Part shown: in pieces, positions 58,046 through 64,000 of the stretch
How positions within the stretch are numbered: position 1 is the stretch's first letter
How the letters are laid out: each line of letters begins with the position of its first letter
Origin: Augochlora pura
Taxonomy: Eukaryota > Arthropoda > Insecta > Hymenoptera > Halictidae
Direction of reading: 5' to 3'
Assembly: GCF_028453695.1 (NCBI RefSeq)
Contig: NC_135781.1
Location: 31,719,483-31,783,482 of the forward strand
Length of the DNA: 64,000 nucleotides
Program-made: the position numbers and the translations under genes
Notes under the pieces: generated by a model
What the model was told of the DNA's origin: nothing
Seen by the model: only the letters and a program-made list of their open reading frames with translations
Databases searched by the model: none

Positions 58046-59489
58046 ATCGCGCGGCAGTGGGACAGCGCGGAGTCGTTTTAACAGCTGCAATATTTGTTGA
58101 TTATTCATGTAAACTTTCACCTTTCACCGGACCTTTGAGTATCGACGAATATAGCGGAGTTGTCTAATGATTATTAGATGACCAGTCTGCTTGTTATTGA
58201 CCGGCTTTGCAAAACATTCCGTGTTTTAGAGAAAAATGATTGGGATAATGAATTTGAGATTTTATGCGAGCGATATATAAACTGACATTGTTGATCTGTT
58301 AACTTATGGTATCATGTCAGAATTGTTATTAATTAATAGATATCATCCTTTGTGTCTCTTCAATTGAAATTAAATTATACTGTTGATACATTATTAATCT
58401 ATTATTAATATTGAAATAACGAAACGAATTAATGAATAATAGATCTTCTGTTTGGAATTTGTTCGTAACAAATATAAACTTATTTAAAATCTATTAGCAA
58501 TACTAATCCACGTGGCTACGAAATAAGGTGTAAAGGGTTGAAAACGTGCTTCAACCGAACGCAAGAGAATCGCTACGGAGGAACTAGGTATAACAGGATC
58601 CTCTTTTAATTGTTAATAAGTTCTAGCTGGTAGAACGTTGCGCGAGAAATATATATTTTCTACAGCATCGGACACGCGTACTACTATTTTTATATCGATT
58701 TTATAAATATTTTCTTACCTATAATTTTTCCGCCTCGCATTCTGTACACATCTTCTCTTCTATAGTATCTCCATCGTTTCTCGCAATCGTACGATTTATC
58801 AGTAAATCTGACAATATAAAGTTTTATTTAAAATTTCCAAATTAACTTTGCGTTCAATTATTATTTAATCGCGATCGTCGCCAAGAGAGAATCTCTATAT
58901 CGTAATCCTTTGATTTCGGAGTCTCGATACAGTCTCGAATTCTGTTCCCCCCCGTGTCACGTCGATATTTATCTCTCCCGAAGCCTGTTTGCACGACAAA
59001 AATATCTTTCGATCAGAAACAAGCGACAATACAAATATTCCTATTGCGAGATTGCTTTGACGGAGAGATTAACGCGGATACGGGAAGGAAATCGACGAAA
59101 CGAATGCTTATCGATCCGATATTCTATTCTACTCTACCCTTCTAACGCTATTCGAAACTGGACGCCCCGCAAAAATAACAAAACAGAGAAACCACCGCGC
59201 CGCGTGTAGATCGCGGATCGTACGGGGCCCTCCCAAGTTTAATCAACTTTTCACCCGGCTTTATGACAGCAATTACGGTCTCCCGCGAAATGTGATACAC
59301 GGGTTAACGCGTTGATTGCTCGAACCGGGGAATCGCAAAGTCCCGCGAAATCGGACGTGGTTCGTTTAATGGAACGGACATCGGGATGCCGACCGATCAC
59401 GGATATAACAGCGCACGCGCGTTCGAGCGGATGACACCGTGTATCGATGCATAAGTGCTGATTCGATGTTTTATTTTTGTGTTTGTTAG
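58046..59489. other. Mostly AT-rich unique sequence
   Basis: GGTGTAAAGGGTTGA near 58529 is a possible decayed MITE end. No gene recognised. The 99-codon frame 58910-59209 has no domain. Confidence 0.5.
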
Positions 59490-59645
59490 AAATATTTGTG
59501 TAAATGTCTATATGTTATAAATATATAAAAATGCAATTATAAATATTTGTATAGATATTTGTGTAGATATTTATATGGATATTTATATAGATATTTACGT
59601 CAATATTTGTATAAATATTCATATCAATATTTATACGAGTAAATA
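59490..59645. repeat. ~14-bp tandem repeat (GATATTTATATA)
   Basis: Around ten copies of (A/G)ATATTTNTNTANN. Confidence 0.9.
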
Positions 59646-60571
59646 ATTATTAAAGCCACCCATATATGTATTTCGAAAAATTTGGTCCTATCAATCGACT
59701 AACTCCGCGCTAAACTTTCCTTTGCAAACCGAAATAAAGGCAACAAATACAGAAAAAAATTACTATAAATTATTCTAAAAATAAACAAAGCGAAAGGGTG
59801 CAAATCATTTTTATGATTTTTATTTTCAATTTTATTTTTGCGATTTTTATTTTCAATTTAACGCGGGAGACCGAGTCGGGCAAATTTTGTTTGCGAATAC
59901 ACGCCGCTCGACGCCAATGAAATATTTGCGCTCGCGAGAGGAGGGGAGAAGCGTAGAGGGGGGGTACGGAACATTTGTTATTAGCCTTTCGGTGGAGAGA
60001 TATTGTCTTCCGGCCGCGTGGGCGTGTGCGTGCGGAACCTCGTTAGATTTCTCGAGTAACGACCGTGTGTGTGCCGCGGGTAACGGCGACGCTGGTGTTA
60101 GTGCTCGGCACACCGTCCATGATATTCAGTAGTGTAAGTAAATCGTAAGAAACTGTGATAAATGTATTATATACCGGGGCGGTTCTCTTTCGTTTCGGGT
60201 TAACGATTCTGCTCGTTAAACAAACCGATACCCTGGCAGAAGAAAGCACGTGACATTCTCTGTTGGAAATTATATTTTTTGTTAAACAGGACTTTGAACA
60301 ATATTGCACTATATAGATAATGTAATAATAAAATAATAGACAATGTAATAATTAATTTTTCAAGCTTCGCTATTTTTATCTAAATATTATTATTCATTCT
60401 TCTTGCAATCGTGTGCTGAATATTTTTTCCTAAATCGCGACAGAGATTTTTTATTTTTAATTCTCAATTAAACTATATACGATTTAGTAATAATTATATA
60501 AATTTTACGTTTCATATTTTTTCCTAATATGCGATAGAGTATTAAAATTTTTATTAGGAATATTTGCTCGT
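59646..60571. other. Unique sequence
   Basis: A short TTTTTATTTTCAATTT repeat lies at about 59813-59860. CpG-rich at 59.86-60.12 kb, followed by AGTGTAAGTAAAT near 60131, a weak splice-donor match. No gene recognised. Confidence 0.4.
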
Positions 60572-60648
60572 AAAATTGAAATTGTTAAAAGATGATAAAA
60601 TTTAAATTGTTAAGGGATGGTGAAATTGAAATCGTTAGGGGATAAAAG
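60572..60648. repeat. 25-bp tandem repeat, three copies
   Basis: Units starting AAAATTGAAATTGTTA at 60572, 60597 and 60622. Confidence 0.9.
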
Positions 60649-61914
60649 AAGGGTTGCAACTTTCTCTATCGACGCAGCACGGCGTATTTCGCAGCGAATG
60701 CGAAGTGAACGTTTTTCGAAAAAGTTTTCGGCCAAAGTTTTCGGTAGAATTGTTTAGAGTAGGGGAGGGGGGGATATCCCTTCCGGGGATGCACCCTTCT
60801 TCGAAAATCGATTTCGCGAGCAATTTAAATGTATGCAACCCCTAAGAGATTTTTCGTTCTCTCGTCCCTCCACCTCCAACCCCGGGGTAGGGGGGTGGAG
60901 GGAGGAGAGAACGAAATCCTTTGGTGGACATTTTCACCAGATAAACTTTCGTAGTTTCAGGCTCGGCGTATTTGCATTTTGAGAAGACGGTATCAATGGG
61001 AATTTGCGAAGTTTTCGCCGCAGTAGGGGACAGCCATTTAAAAATGCATTTTGTCGTTTGGGGTCTCGTGCCGCGAGGCTGGAAATAGTATTTTCGTGGA
61101 AAATGAATTTTGGGGAAGGAAAAGCCCGGAATTGTTTTGTAGCGTTGCGGTCCAGCATTTAAATTGTAAATTATAACAAACAGTTGCATTACCTGAAAAT
61201 TTCATGTTCGACAATATTATTTACATAAATATTTTATCTAAATATATATGTACATATATATAAATATATACAAATAATATATTTATATGCATTACACAAT
61301 TATACTTAATCCCTTAGAAAATTGATTTTAAAAGAAGAACCTCGAAGCCCTATTTTCACTATTCTATTTTCCAAGCACCTAAAACACAACAAACGCACCA
61401 CAAGTCATAAACAATGCTTGCTTAAAAATCAAACTGTCCAAAAACCAATTAAAACACGTACGACACACAACCACCATAAGCCAACACCGCGCAGGACACA
61501 TGGCAAAAGCGTGTACGAAATGCGGAAGGGAAAGGGCGAGAATTAAAAATTCAAATGTCGAATCTGCATGAATCGTGGATTCGTGGTTTGAACAATGGAA
61601 CGGATGGAACTTGAACGAGGGAACTTCAATGTTTTTCATTAGAGAATTTGCAAATGAACGGGGCCCGACGACGACGATGGTATTCGAAACGAAAGCTTCG
61701 AATTTCAGCTCGTCACTCGGCTCACTCACAATATTAACCGCCGCCGTGCCGCGCCGGAACGTATTAATCCGACCGCGTAAAGAAATTATTCCGTTTCAGG
61801 AGCCATTGTTTCGTCGGTCGACGCACGGTTCTTGTAAACGCTCCGACGGGACACGGTTTTACGCTCTGGTAAACGTGTCGCGCGATGGTCCTGCTGCATA
61901 GCGAACAAATTTTT
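60649..61914. other. Unique sequence
   Basis: A TATATATA/AAATATA patch lies at 61237-61285. A G/C-rich near-palindrome (CCTCCACCTCCAACCCCGGG then GTAGGGGGGTGGAGGGAGG) lies at about 60866-60906. Frames at 61379-61729 and 61575-61901 overlap on opposite strands and have no recognised domain. Confidence 0.45.
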
Positions 61915-62455
61915 GGGGAAAGCGAGAGAAAGAGAGCAAGAGAGTAAAATGGAGTGAGAGAGAGAGAGAGAGAGCATGAGTGAAATAGAGCAAGAGAGCA
62001 AAACAGCAAGAGTGAAAGAGCAGGAGTAAAAAGCAAAAGTGAAAGAGTAAGAGTGATAGAGAGCTAGTGAACAAGAGAGTAAGAGAGATATAGAGCAAGA
62101 GAAAATGAGAGCAAGAGAGCAAGTGAGTATTTGAGCGAAAGAGCAAGAGAGGCAGAGTCAAATAGAAAAATAGAGCAAGCGTGAAAGAGAGCAAGTGAAC
62201 AAGGGAGTAAGAGAGAAATAGAGCGAGAGAGAATGAGAGCAAGAGAAAGAATGGAATAGAGAAATAGAGCAAGAGAGAAAGAGTGAAAGAGTGAAATAGA
62301 GAAATAGAGCAAGAGAGAAAGAGTGAAGGAGTGAAATAGAGAAATAGAGCAAGAGAGAAAGAGTGAAATAGAGAAATAGAGCAAGAGAGAAGGGGTGAAA
62401 TAGAGAAATAGAGCAAGAGAGAATTAGAGCAAAAGAGCAAGAAAAACAAAAAAAA
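61915..62455. repeat. Polypurine tract with ~36-bp sub-repeat
   Basis: A/G-rich simple sequence. 62230-62430 repeats GAAATAGAGCAAGAGAGAAA plus GAGTGAAATAGA. The 222-codon minus frame is a translation of this. Confidence 0.93.
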
Positions 62456-63230
62456 CACAGAGGGGGATAAAAAAATCAGTATAAAATACTGCGGCAGCGA
62501 ACGTCCACATCGCGCTCGCGCGTGCAAACGTTTGTAATGTCGCGGGTATTGTAGCGTCGCGCGGTTCTCGTTTCGTAATTTCGAGTTTCGCGGAACGGGA
62601 TTTTACGGTTATTCGGTGAACATTTTTTCTTTTCCCGCCGACGCCCGCGGGAAACGTTTTTCCGGGAACGCCGGCCTCTACCGCGCGAATCGATTCCTTT
62701 CGAGGATAATACCGTTTTTATGGCCCGCGCGCGCGAATTTTCTGTCCCTCGGCCCTACCCCCGCAGGACGACGGCGACCGCCGCCGTGAATCGTAATTCA
62801 GGCGGGGGCCGTTGCATATCGGGCCAACATAGGCGGCCGGTGGTCGGCTTTCGACGGGCGAAGTATTCAGAGCGTTCCGTCGAGCGAGAGAGCCGACTGA
62901 TTGTTACCTGAGGTAACGAGATTGTTATACGTATAGAAAAATCCTGTATACATGTTGACACAAGCGTAAAGAAAAAAAAAAAAAGAAGAAAAAGAAAAAA
63001 ATTGAAAAAATTGTATGTAAAGTTATATACATATGTACGTGTACACCGGGCATACGGAATTCCTGATTTTGTAAAACCAGCGACACACGTGTTACATAGA
63101 ACAACAATAAAGGTGATCTATGATGTTTTATAAAAGGGAACCGCTTCTCGCACATCTTTATTCCCCCCTCCCTCTCCCACTCTATATATTCTTATTTCTA
63201 TTTATCTATTTAATATTTTAATAGCGCCGC
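62456..63230. other. Unique sequence
   Basis: CpG-rich 62.5-62.9 kb. The A/G run at 62967-63001 is purine on the + strand. No gene recognised. Confidence 0.45.
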
Positions 63231-63235
63231 ACGAT

Positions 63236-63246
63236 TGCAAAGGTAA
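63236..63246 (+). other. Splice-donor-like sequence
   Basis: CAAAGGTAAGTAC is an excellent match to the animal 5' splice-site consensus. There is no recognisable exon before it, so it may be cryptic. Confidence 0.2.
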
Positions 63247-63999
63247 GTACTCAGTTTTTTATAATATTTCAGGTGAAACATTTTCACGCTTTTATTATCA
63301 TATAAAATTGCAGAGAATTTTATCATAATAATAATCGTCTAAAAAATTAAAAGATTCCTTATTATGTTACACAAATTTTTTATTAACATCAAATGCAAAG
63401 ACGAACAGCTGTAATTTCAACTTTTCGATCATACTTGTTCAATAAAATAAAAGCCAACAAATAATCCTGAAATTAATATAAAGACTATGCATCATATTAT
63501 ATGTACCATATTTTTTTGTACCATATTATATATGCAATATTAAAAATAAACAGCGACAGTCGGGCATCGAAGTCGCTTATAGTAAAGGAGAAACAGGTCG
63601 AGCGACGCGAAAGAAAAAGTTGCCGGTAAAGTTTTAAATAAAAATACCCCGGACTATTTGCTCGCCGGGGGAATTGCCCCAGTCGGACCGGCACGATGAT
63701 TTCGCCCGTACTAAATGGCGAACGAAAGGTTTGTTTACGTGTTTTATGGTAGACTGGAAGCAGCGGAGTCGTTGAATTGCTACGCGAAAGCGGGCGCGAT
63801 TTTTCTGGCAAGTTCTCCTCTCCCAGCACTCTCTGTGGAAGTTGCCCGCGCGCAGAAGATAGGAAAGATTTTCGTGGGAGTCTACGGTCTAATGCGGGCA
63901 CTAAAGGGAATCGGGAATGAGGCAGGGCAAACGATCGTTACGTTTGAAGAATGCTAATATTATTTCTGACGTTCGCTTCTTATCGGATAAGTAAGTTAC
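63247..63999. other. Unique sequence with a small open frame
   Basis: 63715-63957 on the + strand encodes 80 codons with a favourable start context (ACTAAATGGCG). The product is nonrepetitive but shows no domain I recognise, and frames of this length are expected by chance here. GATAAGTAAGT at the window end is another donor-like site. Confidence 0.25.
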
Positions 64000-64000
64000 G

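Noticed and set aside
61859..62527. 222-codon minus-strand frame rich in Leu, Phe and Ser resembling a membrane protein
   Set aside because: Direct translation of the GAAATAGAGCAAGAGAG repeat.
1..64000. tRNA genes and CRISPR arrays
   Set aside because: I looked for TTCGANNCC-type T-arms with matching acceptor stems and for regularly spaced direct repeats with unique spacers. Neither is visible. The tandem arrays have no unique spacers, and the organism appears eukaryotic.

Overview
This window looks like animal nuclear DNA, most likely from an insect and probably a hymenopteran. I infer this from long stretches without open coding sequence, a mosaic of CpG-rich and very AT-rich blocks, dense microsatellites and minisatellites, a mariner terminus of the type common in bees and ants, and many short TTAA-flanked elements. 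No operons, ribosomal RNA, tRNA, CRISPR or bacterial-type genes are visible. I could not identify a single protein-coding gene with confidence. The longest open frames fall in purine/pyrimidine tracts or in GC-rich DNA where stop codons are rare, and none carries a domain I recognise. The window is best read as intergenic or deep intronic DNA.

Layout. 1-7.5 kb: CpG-rich unique blocks alternating with AT-rich DNA, including a 450-bp array built on the palindrome AGACGTCT (3.5-3.9 kb) and an AT-rich minisatellite (6.05-6.26 kb). 7.5-20 kb: two long inverted-repeat (foldback) elements of one family (7.57-7.81 and 18.26-18.66 kb), several AT-rich tandem arrays and the first TTAA-flanked MITE (15.6 kb). 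20-28.5 kb: a mosaic of dispersed repeats and duplications (20.1, 25.4, 25.7 and 26.1 kb), another MITE and assorted microsatellites. 28.5-46 kb: MITEs at 32.3, 33.4 and 45.5 kb, a 550-bp polypurine tract (35.5 kb), a possible noncoding exon ending in a splice-donor-like GTAAGT (36.28 kb), a 775-bp degenerate minisatellite (37.4-38.2 kb), a terminal-inverted-repeat element (42.6-43.0 kb) and a mariner fragment (43.75 kb). 46-64 kb: repeated polypurine tracts, tandem blocks at 46.5-47.8 kb, a CAGGGTGAG-bounded element (53.3-53.8 kb), MITEs at 52.5, 54.9 and 57.8 kb, and a GC-rich 36/34-bp minisatellite (56.2-56.76 kb).

The clearest system is a family of short nonautonomous elements. They begin TTAACCCTTTGCACTCGA, end with its reverse complement and are mostly 210-300 bp long (one is 400 bp). 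At least eight near-complete copies and several single ends are present. TTAA plus a CCC-starting terminus is the hallmark of the piggyBac superfamily, so these are probably piggyBac-type MITEs. A second theme is that nearly all long GA/TC tracts from about 35 kb onward have purines on the + strand, whereas both polarities occur before that. I saw nothing that amounts to a new enzymatic or defence system.
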